A DNA stretch of 10,950 nucleotides from Candidatus Margulisiibacteriota bacterium (GTDB lineage: Bacteria > Margulisbacteria > WOR-1 > O2-12-FULL-45-9): assembly GCA_018814265.1 (NCBI GenBank), contig JAHIZU010000095.1, positions 1-10,950 of the forward strand. Reading direction: 5' to 3'. A model generated the notes under the pieces. That model ran no database searches and was not told where the DNA came from. It saw nothing but the letters and a program-made list of their open reading frames with translations. The position numbers and the translations under genes were made by a program. Each line of letters begins with the position of its first letter. Positions within the stretch are counted from its first letter, which is position 1. Of this stretch, positions 1-5,969 are shown piece by piece.

Positions 1-36
1 AAGGTAGCGCCTTAGACCAAGCTGGGCCACGCCCCG
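1..36 (-). tRNA. 5' half of a tRNA, probably tRNA-Pro, cut by the window edge
   Basis: Read on the minus strand, the piece starts at base 36 and gives a 7-nt acceptor strand CGGGGCG, a D-arm with the GG of the D-loop, G26, an anticodon 5' stem CTACC and the invariant TT at positions 32-33. The anticodon would begin one base beyond the window edge, so the isotype is not directly readable. The acceptor strand is identical to that of the complete tRNA-Pro at 5857-5930, and C1 is typical of bacterial tRNA-Pro, so a second proline isoacceptor (GGG or TGG) is the best inference. It begins 10 nt after the stop codon of the upstream GIY-YIG gene. Confidence 0.75.
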
Positions 37-46
37 ATTTTCTGGA

Positions 47-292
47 TTAACCAACCCGTCTCAACTTCTCAATGAACTTTCTGCTTTTCTTGCTTTTGAT
101 AAAAGATTCCCGTTTTCTTGCTTCACTCAACGTCGGAAAAGATTCACTGTGAATAATTTTATAGGGGATGTAGGGCTGGGTGCTCTTCATCTCCCCCGCA
201 TTATGCCTTTTTATGCGATCTTTAAGGTCTCCGGTCGTTCCGACATAATATCGGCCATTTTTAAGGCTTTCAATTATGTAAACATAATACAT
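47..292 (-). CDS. Small GIY-YIG nuclease-domain protein (UPF0213/YhbQ-like)
   Basis: An 81-residue protein consisting of a single GIY-YIG domain. It opens with MYYVYIIES, has YYVG at 15-18, the family arginine in the DRIKRHN stretch (R26, H30, N31) and a C-terminal SEARKRE segment at 56-62 that should hold the metal-binding glutamate. Proteins of this size belong to the single-domain UPF0213/YhbQ group, related by fold to UvrC and homing nucleases, whose cellular substrates are poorly defined. I chose the start at base 292 because the family begins M-Y-Y-V-Y; the longer frame from 337 would add 15 unrelated residues. No clear Shine-Dalgarno is visible. It is the last protein gene before the edge tRNA. 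Confidence 0.85.
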   Translation of the reverse strand: MYYVYIIESLKNGRYYVGTTGDLKDRIKRHNAGEMKSTQPYIPYKIIHSESFPTLSEARKRESFIKSKKSRKFIEKLRRVG

Positions 293-320
293 AGACCATG
301 TCCCGACAAACGTCGAGAGA

Positions 321-542
321 CTATCTTCGCCAAACAATGTTCAGCAGCAGGGTCAGGACAATGCTGACCAGGATCATAGTCGTAATCGGCAAAAAAATCG
401 TCATCCCGCCGCTGCGAAAAGAAATATCACCCGGCAACCGGCCAAACCACGGGACTTTTGCCGCCAGGATAAAAAATCCGCCGATCAGCACCAGGATGAT
501 GCCGATATACAGGACCATTCTGCCTAATGATTCAACTGCCAT
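321..542 (-). CDS. DUF2905 family small membrane protein
   Basis: A 73-residue protein with two hydrophobic helices (about 8-28 and 48-68). They are separated by a short loop containing the family signature PWFGRLPGDI (31-40), followed by a segment leading into FLPITT. This is the DUF2905 architecture; its function is unknown, and inner-membrane location is inferred from the helices. The start codon begins one base after the stop of the upstream TonB-type gene (TAA-T-ATG arrangement). No separate ribosome-binding site is evident, so translation is probably coupled to it. Whether it works with TonB or is simply carried along is not decidable here. Confidence 0.85.
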   Translation of the reverse strand: MAVESLGRMVLYIGIILVLIGGFFILAAKVPWFGRLPGDISFRSGGMTIFLPITTMILVSIVLTLLLNIVWRR

Positions 543-543
543 A

Positions 544-1092
544 TTAGTTCAGTTCAAACCTAACCGGTACCTCAAACCAGCTGGCTAAAGCCTGGCCGCC
601 TTGAGCAGCCGGGCTAAACTTCCATTGCGAAACAGCGGTAATCGCTGACTGGTCAAGTTCCGCAACGCCGGACGAGGCTTTGACCTCAACTTTATCCGGA
701 GAGCCTGCCATCCCAACATAAATTGATAATATAGTTGTACCGGTAAGACCTTTTTCTAATGCTGACATAGGATATTCCGGCAAAACTCGATAAGAAATCA
801 TCGGGGGAATGATAGGCAGCACCTTCGGCTGCACCATTGGAATACTTTCCGCCTTTACTGCTCTCTCTGCCCTTACAGCCTTCTCAACCCTCACGGCCTT
901 CTTAACCTCTATTGCCCTCTGCTGCCCCCTGATGCCCTCTACTCCCCTCTTTACAGTCAATTCTTCTCCCATAAATATCGGAGCGCTTTTCTTTTCAACG
1001 AATATTGCCGGTCTCGCGACTATATATCCAACCATAATCGCAGCTATCAAAATACTTCCAATCGCAACAATTGATAATTTATCTGTTTTCAT
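544..1092 (-). CDS. TonB-type energy transducer (TonB C-terminal domain protein)
   Basis: A 182-residue protein with the TonB plan. A short cytoplasmic N-terminus is followed by one membrane anchor (about 6-26), a periplasmic linker, and a TonB_C domain (about 98-182) containing PEYP (105-108), a GLTGTTILSIYV strand, SSGVAELDQSAI (140-151), W157 and a final WFEVPVRFELN strand. TonB proteins couple the inner-membrane ExbB/ExbD motor to outer-membrane receptors; the receptor gene lies directly upstream, so the two probably work together. The linker is odd: instead of the usual Pro-rich spacer it has three 6-residue Lys/Arg/Glu/Ala units (63-80), then a short Pro/Ile-rich stretch. A strong Shine-Dalgarno (GAGGAGGGG) and its own promoter precede it. 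ExbB/ExbD are not in the window. Confidence 0.88.
   Translation of the reverse strand: MKTDKLSIVAIGSILIAAIMVGYIVARPAIFVEKKSAPIFMGEELTVKRGVEGIRGQQRAIEVKKAVRVEKAVRAERAVKAESIPMVQPKVLPIIPPMISYRVLPEYPMSALEKGLTGTTILSIYVGMAGSPDKVEVKASSGVAELDQSAITAVSQWKFSPAAQGGQALASWFEVPVRFELN
853..906 (-). repeat. Three 6-residue repeats in the TonB linker
   Basis: Residues 63-80 of the TonB-type protein read VKKAVR, VEKAVR, AERAVK: three tandem hexads of mixed charge. They probably form a charged helical spacer across the periplasm in place of the Pro-Lys/Pro-Glu spacer of classical TonB. The helix is an inference. Confidence 0.7.
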
Positions 1093-1126
1093 AATCCCCT
1101 CCTCAAATTTCTCGGCTCACACTTAT

Positions 1127-1155
1127 ATTATACCGTCTTCCGGGCATGGGGTAAA
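1127..1155 (-). promoter_or_regulatory. Predicted promoter of the TonB-type gene
   Basis: On the minus strand, TTTACC (1155-1150) is followed after a 17-base spacer by a perfect -10 TATAAT (1132-1127), about 34 bases upstream of the TonB start codon. It lies in the 63-base gap after the receptor gene, so the transducer could be made independently of the receptor leader. Confidence 0.55.
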
Positions 1156-3048
1156 CTACATCTGATAACTGGCTCCAAAAGAAAAGTTTCTGCCCGGCAT
1201 TGGGTAATTTCGGATTGTGTAAGTGGGCGGTGGTTCCCAGCCCACTGCTTCATAATAAACAGTATTAAAAATATTATTCGCTCCAGCAAAAATATTTACC
1301 TGACCAAACCCCTTGGTATAATTTAGATCAGTCACACCGTAATCTGCTAGTTCAAGGGTATTAGCCACATCAGCATATCGATCACCAACATGTTTGGTTA
1401 ATATGGCAAAATTCCCCAGAAGTGTTTTTATATTTATCCCATAATTATATTTGGTGCTTGGAGAATAAGGCAGTTCCTTGCCAATATTTGCCGCAGTTAC
1501 ATCCTCCTTATTAATTGCAGTCTGATAGGTTGCATTGGCAAAGAGATCCACCCATTCTGAAAGAGTAGCATTATATTTGGCTTCTATTCCTGTGTTTTCA
1601 ACTTTACCCACATTTTTTGCGTTTGTAATAAAAGTGCTATAATCGGTTTCCCAAAGGATCTGTTCATCAACCTTCCTGGCAAACAAAATGAGGCCAAGAA
1701 CCGAACCTTCTCCAAAATGTTTGTTCACCCCCATTTCAATACCTACTGATCTTTCCGGTTTAAGATTTACATTGCCATACATCTGATAGATCGGATCATT
1801 CCAATAAAGATCATTTAGGGTTGGTGCCTTATAAGCTGTGGCAATATTCCCCCAAAATTTCAGATCCGGAGAAGGTTTTAAACTCAGGCCGACCCGCGGA
1901 TTAACCGAATCTCCAGCAATTGAGTGGCTATCTGCTCTTACGCCAACGCTCAAGGTTATTGGGCCTTGCCGCACCTCATCATCCATGTAAATTGCAAGGT
2001 CAGAGATCTGCCGACTACCGATAAAATCGCTTGTTCCATCCTCGCTACGATATTCAAGCCCCATGTTCACTGTTGCATTCTCGCTAAAAGCCACGGTATT
2101 TTGCAGATTCAAGCCCGTTTGGTTTGTTTTATAAGTTGTATCAGCAAAAGTTAGAGTATAAAAGTTGTATTCATGAAATTGCTGCTCAGTTGAATAGCAG
2201 TAAACCTTAGTTGAAAGGTTTGAACCACCCAAATCCTTTTCATGTCCCAGATATACATTTAAATTTCTATCCTTTTGACGATTCCCTGGAGTCGAAGCAG
2301 AAGTGGGTTGATTTGGATCATCCGGAACACCCGGAACTCCTTTATCTGCATTATAATAATTTGCTCCTAGCTGGAAATCCCCAGCTCCGGTTTCAAAGAC
2401 CTGGCTGTAATCAATTGCCTGTCCAAGATAATCGCTGTTAGTTCTAAAACCATTTGTCTTATTATAATCAAATGAAATAATATAACTATCGTTGCCAAAT
2501 GCTATATTCCCTTTTTGTTCCCCGAAGCTTCCCAGGCCAACTGAAAGATCAAAAGGGCTCTTTTTAGCAGTTTTTTTAGTTATAACATTTATAACACCGC
2601 TAATAGCATCCGAACCATACACGGCGGACAGAGGCATGGTTACAATTTCAATTTTTTCCACATCCGCCAGCATGATATCACCCAAGTCAACGCTTCCTAA
2701 CAACGGACTATTTATACGGCAGCCATCAAGCAACACCAAAACCTGGGAAGAATTAGCCCCGTGGAGCCTGATTGTATCTAAGGCTCCTCTCCCGCCAACT
2801 GAGTAAATATCCGCGCCAGGAACAATACGCAGCACATCTGCCACCGTTTCCGCGCCAATCGTTCTGGCCTCATCTGCTCTAATGACCGTAACGCTCCATG
2901 GAGATCGGTCCAATTCTTGAGGAAGTCGAGAAGCAGTCACAACTATTTCTTCACCATAGAACCTTAGTACCGGAGCAGCAAAGGCTGAAGAAGCACATAA
3001 AACAGAAGCTAACAATAAAAGACTTACGAATAATCTTAATAAAAACAT
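1156..3048 (-). CDS. TonB-dependent outer-membrane receptor, BtuB-like
   Basis: A 630-residue receptor. Signal peptide 1-24 (hydrophobic core, cleavage likely after AFA), TonB box EEIVVTAS at 33-40, then a plug domain to about 155 with ADVLRIVPG, SSQVLVLLDGCRIN, VEKIEIV and SAVYGSDAISGVINVITKK-type motifs. The rest is a 22-strand-type barrel with typical landmarks (AYKAPTLNDLYW, NLKPERS, NTGIEAKYN, GANNIFNTVYYE). Plug and barrel motifs resemble BtuB and related vitamin B12/corrinoid receptors most, but the ligand cannot be proven and siderophore uptake remains possible. The last residue is Met (SFGASYQM), where most barrels end in Phe or Trp. Start chosen from the signal peptide and a GGAGG 9 bases upstream. 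The partner TonB gene follows. Confidence 0.92.
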   Translation of the reverse strand: MFLLRLFVSLLLLASVLCASSAFAAPVLRFYGEEIVVTASRLPQELDRSPWSVTVIRADEARTIGAETVADVLRIVPGADIYSVGGRGALDTIRLHGANSSQVLVLLDGCRINSPLLGSVDLGDIMLADVEKIEIVTMPLSAVYGSDAISGVINVITKKTAKKSPFDLSVGLGSFGEQKGNIAFGNDSYIISFDYNKTNGFRTNSDYLGQAIDYSQVFETGAGDFQLGANYYNADKGVPGVPDDPNQPTSASTPGNRQKDRNLNVYLGHEKDLGGSNLSTKVYCYSTEQQFHEYNFYTLTFADTTYKTNQTGLNLQNTVAFSENATVNMGLEYRSEDGTSDFIGSRQISDLAIYMDDEVRQGPITLSVGVRADSHSIAGDSVNPRVGLSLKPSPDLKFWGNIATAYKAPTLNDLYWNDPIYQMYGNVNLKPERSVGIEMGVNKHFGEGSVLGLILFARKVDEQILWETDYSTFITNAKNVGKVENTGIEAKYNATLSEWVDLFANATYQTAINKEDVTAANIGKELPYSPSTKYNYGINIKTLLGNFAILTKHVGDRYADVANTLELADYGVTDLNYTKGFGQVNIFAGANNIFNTVYYEAVGWEPPPTYTIRNYPMPGRNFSFGASYQM

Positions 3049-3101
3049 AACTCTATACCTCCATATTTTTTTCGAAGTATAGAGTTCTCGGGAGAACTCT
3101 A
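3049..3101 (-). promoter_or_regulatory. Structured leader of the receptor gene: two mutually exclusive hairpins
   Basis: Three related segments precede the start codon on the minus strand: A = TAGAGTTCTC (3101-3092), B = GAGAACTCTATAC (3089-3077), C = GTATAGAGTT (3058-3049, abutting ATG 3048). A pairs with B over 10 bp around a CC centre. B can instead pair with C over 10 perfect bp (AACTCTATAC with GTATAGAGTT), enclosing the GGAGG ribosome-binding site (3062-3058). A-B and B-C share bases and cannot coexist, which is the logic of a translational switch. At DNA level the same sequence is a 22-bp dyad with an extra half-site and a possible -10 TATACT (3081-3076), so a repressor operator is the alternative reading. 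Confidence 0.6.
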
Positions 3102-3111
3102 CTAAGTATTC

Positions 3112-3173
3112 TAGACAAGGCAGGGTTAGAACCTGCGAATTAACTAAGCACTCTCCCGCTGAGTAGCTTGACT
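3112..3173 (-). pseudogene. Degenerate tRNA-like cloverleaf lacking half of the anticodon arm
   Basis: Minus strand, in tRNA order: a 7-bp acceptor AGTCAAG (3173-3167) with CTTGTCT (3119-3113), one T-T mismatch, followed by A as discriminator. Then a D-arm ACTC-AGCGGGA-GAGT (3164-3150), G26, CTTAG + 7-nt TTAATTC (3148-3137), and directly a T-arm GCAGG-TTCTAAC-CCTGC (3136-3120). The equivalent of positions 39-48 (3' anticodon stem and variable loop) is missing, giving 62 nt rather than about 73. Four more pairs (TTCT/AGAA) extend the acceptor helix outward. It overlaps the last ten codons of rsmI. A tRNA relic is most likely; a retained regulatory tRNA mimic in the receptor leader is possible. 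Confidence 0.55.
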
Positions 3174-3839
3174 AGAACCAGAAACCACCACCACCACTTC
3201 ACCCTTCACTTTGCGATCTTTTAATTTTTCCAGGACTTCACCTGCCCTTCCGCGAATGATTTCTTCAAACTTTTTGGTCAATTCCCGGCAGACCGCCACT
3301 TGCCGCTCGCCTAATGTCTTCTGGATATCTGCTAAGGTCTTAACCAGGCGATAAGGCGATTCGTAGATTATAATGGTTCCATTTTCGTTTTTCAATGTTT
3401 CCAAAACCTTTTTTTTCTTTCCCGGTTTCTTAGGCAGAAAGCCCAAAAAGACAAATTTATCCGTAGGCAACCCTGAAACCACCAAAGCCGAAATCGCAGC
3501 TGACGGGCCAGGAATAACTTCGACCCTGATATTCTGATCCGCTGCTGCTCTGATAATCTCGTGTCCGGGATCAGACACTCCCGGCATGCCGGAATCCGAG
3601 ACCAAGGCAATGTTTTGCCCGCCCTTTAACAGTTCGATCAGATACGGGGTTTTAGACCTAATATTAAACTTGTGATAAGAAGTCATTCTGGTGCTGATGT
3701 TATATCGATTGAGGAGGATCTTTGTTTGTCTGGTATCTTCGGCTGCTATCAGGTCAACTTCGGATAATATCCGCACGGCGCGGAAAGTAATATCCTCCAG
3801 GTTGCCGATGGGGGTGGCAACAACAAAGAGAGTTCCCAT
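3144..3839 (-). CDS. rsmI: 16S rRNA (cytidine(1402)-2'-O)-methyltransferase RsmI
   Basis: A 231-residue tetrapyrrole-methylase-fold enzyme that uses S-adenosylmethionine to 2'-O-methylate C1402 in the ribosomal decoding centre. Family motifs in order: GTLFVVATPIGNLEDIT (2-18), AAEDTRQTKILLNRY, ALVSDSGMPGVSDPGHEII, VIPGPSAAISALVVSGLPTD, FLGFLPKKPGKKKK, IIIYESPYRL and CRELTKKFEEIIRG. It is shorter than typical RsmI (about 270-290 residues): it ends soon after the catalytic core and lacks the C-terminal extension. The final residues are encoded inside the tRNA-like element, suggesting the original 3' end was replaced. Its ATG overlaps the bactofilin stop by one base (TAATG) without its own Shine-Dalgarno, implying translational coupling. 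Confidence 0.93.
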   Translation of the reverse strand: MGTLFVVATPIGNLEDITFRAVRILSEVDLIAAEDTRQTKILLNRYNISTRMTSYHKFNIRSKTPYLIELLKGGQNIALVSDSGMPGVSDPGHEIIRAAADQNIRVEVIPGPSAAISALVVSGLPTDKFVFLGFLPKKPGKKKKVLETLKNENGTIIIYESPYRLVKTLADIQKTLGERQVAVCRELTKKFEEIIRGRAGEVLEKLKDRKVKGEVVVVVSGSSQATQRESA

Positions 3840-4288
3840 TAAAACAATCGGCTTGGGGAGGTTTCCTTTTCCGCCACGGCTATTTCAGGCTCTGCCTCAA
3901 TTATTTCTTCGGCCTCTGGAGCCTCACCAGCCGCTGAAACACTAACCTTGCCTCGGTATGAAGCGCCTTCTTCGATCACTATCTTGCCGCCGGCTAAGTC
4001 GCCATGGACTTTGCCTGATTTGGCAATTTCCAGGCTTTGGCTGGCAATTATATTTCCCTCAACCTTGCCGGAAACAACCACACTGCCGCCCTTTACACTG
4101 CCAACCATCTTACTGCCGCGGCCAATGATCACTTCTCCCTTGGAAATGATCTCACCTTCAAATTCACCATTAAGGCTAACAGATCCATCAGAAACCAGTT
4201 CGCCTTTAAATTTGGCTTTTTCGCCAATGATACTGTCCACCGCCCCAGCCTGAACATTTTGTTTATCGTCTCCACCAAAAATTCCCAT
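3839..4288 (-). CDS. Bactofilin family cytoskeletal protein
   Basis: A 149-residue protein with a short polar N-terminus, a central bactofilin domain (about 20-110) and an acidic Glu/Ala-rich tail. The domain has the glycine- and valine-spaced strand pattern of a right-handed beta-helix (GEKAKFKGEL, GEFEGEIISKGEVIIG, GSVVVSGKVEGNI). Bactofilins polymerise without nucleotides and scaffold peptidoglycan enzymes at defined cell sites. I start at base 4288 rather than 4303: the upstream ATG lies inside the ribosome-binding site, while ATG 4288 has GGAGG 8 bases before it. The preceding M23 stop codon is 2 bases away, matching the known bactofilin/M23-peptidase pairing (e.g. CcmA with Csd1 in Helicobacter). 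Confidence 0.92.
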   Translation of the reverse strand: MGIFGGDDKQNVQAGAVDSIIGEKAKFKGELVSDGSVSLNGEFEGEIISKGEVIIGRGSKMVGSVKGGSVVVSGKVEGNIIASQSLEIAKSGKVHGDLAGGKIVIEEGASYRGKVSVSAAGEAPEAEEIIEAEPEIAVAEKETSPSRLF

Positions 4289-4290
4289 TT

Positions 4291-5190
4291 TTATTGCCTC
4301 CATATTTTGCTGGCAGTTAAGATATTTAGATCCAAATAAGAAACAGGATTAACCGGCTTGCCTGCTTTGCGCACTTCATAATGAAGATGGGGTCCAGTAG
4401 AATACCCGGTGTTTCCAACATAGCAAATCACTTGTCCTTTGCTTACCTTCTGCCCGGATTTAACTGCATAGCGTGAACAATGCCCATATAGGGTTGAGGT
4501 ATCATAACTATGGCTAATCATTACTGTTTTTCCATATCCCTGTCTCCACCCCACATACGAAACCACCCCATCAGCGGTTGCCCGAATTGGCGAGCCATAG
4601 CTGCCTGAAATATCTAACCCCGTATGAAGCCCCCGCCAAGGATAAACGCGGTAGCCATAGCGGGAAACTATGCGGCCGTAAATCGGCCAGCGAGACGGCG
4701 TGAAGGCGTAGCGCTGGCGCACTTTGCTAACCCAGTCTTTTAATTCTATCAACCTTTCCGTTTTTTCAGCCAGCTTAAGGTCTGCCACCTTCAGATCCTG
4801 GGAAACTTTATCAGCTTTTTCCTCGAATTTGTTTGACAGCTTGATCTGGCTTTTCCAGCTCTTTAACCCCAGCAGCCGGCGTAGCTCATTATCCCGCCTG
4901 ACCAGCTCTGAAATAGCCAAATGCACCTTTTTTGTTTCCCGGGAAAAATCATTGATCATTGCCTGCTGTTCGAGATTTTTGGTTCTTGTTTTATAAAGGA
5001 AAACCTGGCGCTGAACCAAATGTGAAGTAAAAACAAAAGAAGAAGCCACAAATAAAAGGGCAAAAACAGCTAAAAAGATAGCTCCCCGGATAACAAAATG
5101 TGGGACTCGGAGACTGTAAGTCCTTCCCTGGGCATCGTGAGGAATGACCATGAAGGTATAATGTTTTCGCCTTCTTGGCTTTTTATTCAT
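4291..5190 (-). CDS. Membrane-anchored M23 (LytM) family metallopeptidase
   Basis: A 299-residue protein: basic N-terminus, one transmembrane helix (about 34-54), a periplasmic coiled coil (about 62-155) and a C-terminal M23 domain (about 172-285). All zinc/catalytic residues are present: H189 and D193 (HTGLD), H237 (YGH), H268 and H270 (HLH), so an active peptidoglycan endopeptidase is expected, acting on cross-bridges in the periplasm. The conserved N-terminal YTFMVIPHDAQGR stretch fixes the start at base 5190. Immediately downstream bactofilin suggests it is scaffolded to shape the cell. There is no Shine-Dalgarno; a promoter ends only 10 bases before the ATG, so the mRNA may be leaderless. 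Confidence 0.92.
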   Translation of the reverse strand: MNKKPRRRKHYTFMVIPHDAQGRTYSLRVPHFVIRGAIFLAVFALLFVASSFVFTSHLVQRQVFLYKTRTKNLEQQAMINDFSRETKKVHLAISELVRRDNELRRLLGLKSWKSQIKLSNKFEEKADKVSQDLKVADLKLAEKTERLIELKDWVSKVRQRYAFTPSRWPIYGRIVSRYGYRVYPWRGLHTGLDISGSYGSPIRATADGVVSYVGWRQGYGKTVMISHSYDTSTLYGHCSRYAVKSGQKVSKGQVICYVGNTGYSTGPHLHYEVRKAGKPVNPVSYLDLNILTASKIWRQ

Positions 5191-5200
5191 TATTAGGCAA

Positions 5201-5230
5201 AGTATAACAAGTAATTGCTAAAAAAGTCAA
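5201..5230 (-). promoter_or_regulatory. Predicted promoter of the M23-bactofilin-rsmI operon
   Basis: On the minus strand, -35 TTGACT (5230-5225), an 18-base spacer and an extended -10 TGTTATACT (5209-5201). The -10 ends 10 bases before ATG 5190, so initiation about 7 bases downstream leaves only 3-4 untranslated bases. No Shine-Dalgarno would fit. Confidence 0.7.
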
Positions 5231-5234
5231 CAGC

Positions 5235-5822
5235 CTAAAGCTTCATCTTGGGCATGGCAAATTTCTTATACCCTGCCGGCAAATTAAAAAGCGGATCCGG
5301 CTGTCTGCCAACCTTGATGTTCTTGTATTCCGAGGACCAGGAGCCATCAATGGCCGTAGTTTTGACAGGGACATTGTCCTTAGAAAGCCATTGGTAAACG
5401 CTAGCCTCAGGACTTTTTTCATTCGGCTTGTAGGTAATTTCGTATTTGTCGCAAGCAATGCCGTTCACCTGGCCGCTGCCAACCTTCTTTCTTTTTATCT
5501 CGCCGGGGAACTTCATGCCGTTGCTGATGGCCTGCTTAGGATCTAGCTTCATTTCCATATACATTTTCTTGTCCGGCATCAGGTTCCACATGACCTTTTT
5601 ATCTGTCCTAACAATTACAATTGAATTCTGGCCAAAGACCTGTGACTCTACTCGCCATTTATCACCGCCAAAGTATAAGATTGAGGTCATGGTCCGTTCG
5701 CCAGCCTTCATCACGTTTTCGGCTGAAAATTGCTTGGGCACGCCGGGCTTTGTCGCACAACCCAAAATTCCGATCACTAGCACAGACAGGACCAATAAAA
5801 CCGCCAATAGTTTTCTTGCCAT
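5235..5822 (-). CDS. Envelope lipoprotein, DUF4412-like (LolA-like fold)
   Basis: A 195-residue protein. Lipoprotein signal: MARK, hydrophobic core, then I-L-G-C with Cys22 as the lipidation site. The mature part reads as alternating strands (SILYFGGDKWRVES, SIVIVRTDKKVMWNLMPDKKMYMEM, GIACDKYEITY, VPVKTTAIDGSW), the pattern of DUF4412 proteins that resemble LolA/LppX-type beta-sheet folds. Function is unknown; lipid or envelope-protein handling is a guess. Asp follows nothing at +2 (the residue is Ala23), so retention by the inner membrane via an Asp+2 rule is not indicated. A GGGGG run gives a ribosome-binding site. It lies 34 bases downstream of tRNA-Pro on the same strand and is probably co-transcribed with it. 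Confidence 0.8.
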   Translation of the reverse strand: MARKLLAVLLVLSVLVIGILGCATKPGVPKQFSAENVMKAGERTMTSILYFGGDKWRVESQVFGQNSIVIVRTDKKVMWNLMPDKKMYMEMKLDPKQAISNGMKFPGEIKRKKVGSGQVNGIACDKYEITYKPNEKSPEASVYQWLSKDNVPVKTTAIDGSWSSEYKNIKVGRQPDPLFNLPAGYKKFAMPKMKL

Positions 5823-5856
5823 CTTTTTCCCCCTATTGATTTGGGATCCTTACATA

Positions 5857-5930
5857 TCGGGGCGACTGGATTCGAACCAGCGACCTCACGCTCCCGAAGC
5901 GTGCGCTCTACCAAGCTAAGCTACGCCCCG
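5857..5930 (-). tRNA. tRNA-Pro (anticodon CGG)
   Basis: Complete cloverleaf on the minus strand: acceptor CGGGGCG pairing with CGCCCCG, D-arm GCTT...GAGC, anticodon arm CACGC-TTCGGGA-GCGTG with anticodon CGG, T-arm CTGG-TTCGAAT-CCAG, and discriminator A at 5857. CCA is not encoded (TATG follows), so a CCA-adding enzyme is required. The gene sits between plsY and the lipoprotein gene. Confidence 0.95.
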
Positions 5931-5936
5931 ATTTAA

Positions 5937-5964
5937 CTTACAACCAACAACTGACAACTAACAA
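5937..5964 (-). repeat. Four tandem 7-bp repeats upstream of tRNA-Pro
   Basis: On the minus strand the leader reads TTGTTAG, TTGTCAG, TTGTTGG, TTGTAAG: four heptamers of the form TTGTNNG, between the predicted tRNA promoter and the tRNA 5' end. Confidence 0.75.
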
Positions 5965-5969
5965 CAATT

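Noticed and set aside
298..588. Plus-strand open frames opposite the left-hand genes and similar frames elsewhere
   Set aside because: They are antisense or out-of-frame shadows of well-supported genes, with no recognisable motifs or ribosome-binding sites.
3080..3101. Rho-independent terminator at the 10-bp hairpin
   Set aside because: On the minus strand the hairpin is followed by ATACTTCGAAAAAAA, not a T-run, and no plus-strand gene ends there.
3049..3180. Cobalamin riboswitch upstream of the BtuB-like receptor
   Set aside because: The leader is too short and no B12-box-like or other conserved core sequence is visible; the pairing seen is better described as a generic switch or operator.
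4289..4303. Bactofilin start at 4303
   Set aside because: That ATG is part of the sequence containing the GGAGG that serves the ATG at 4288, and it would overlap the M23 stop.
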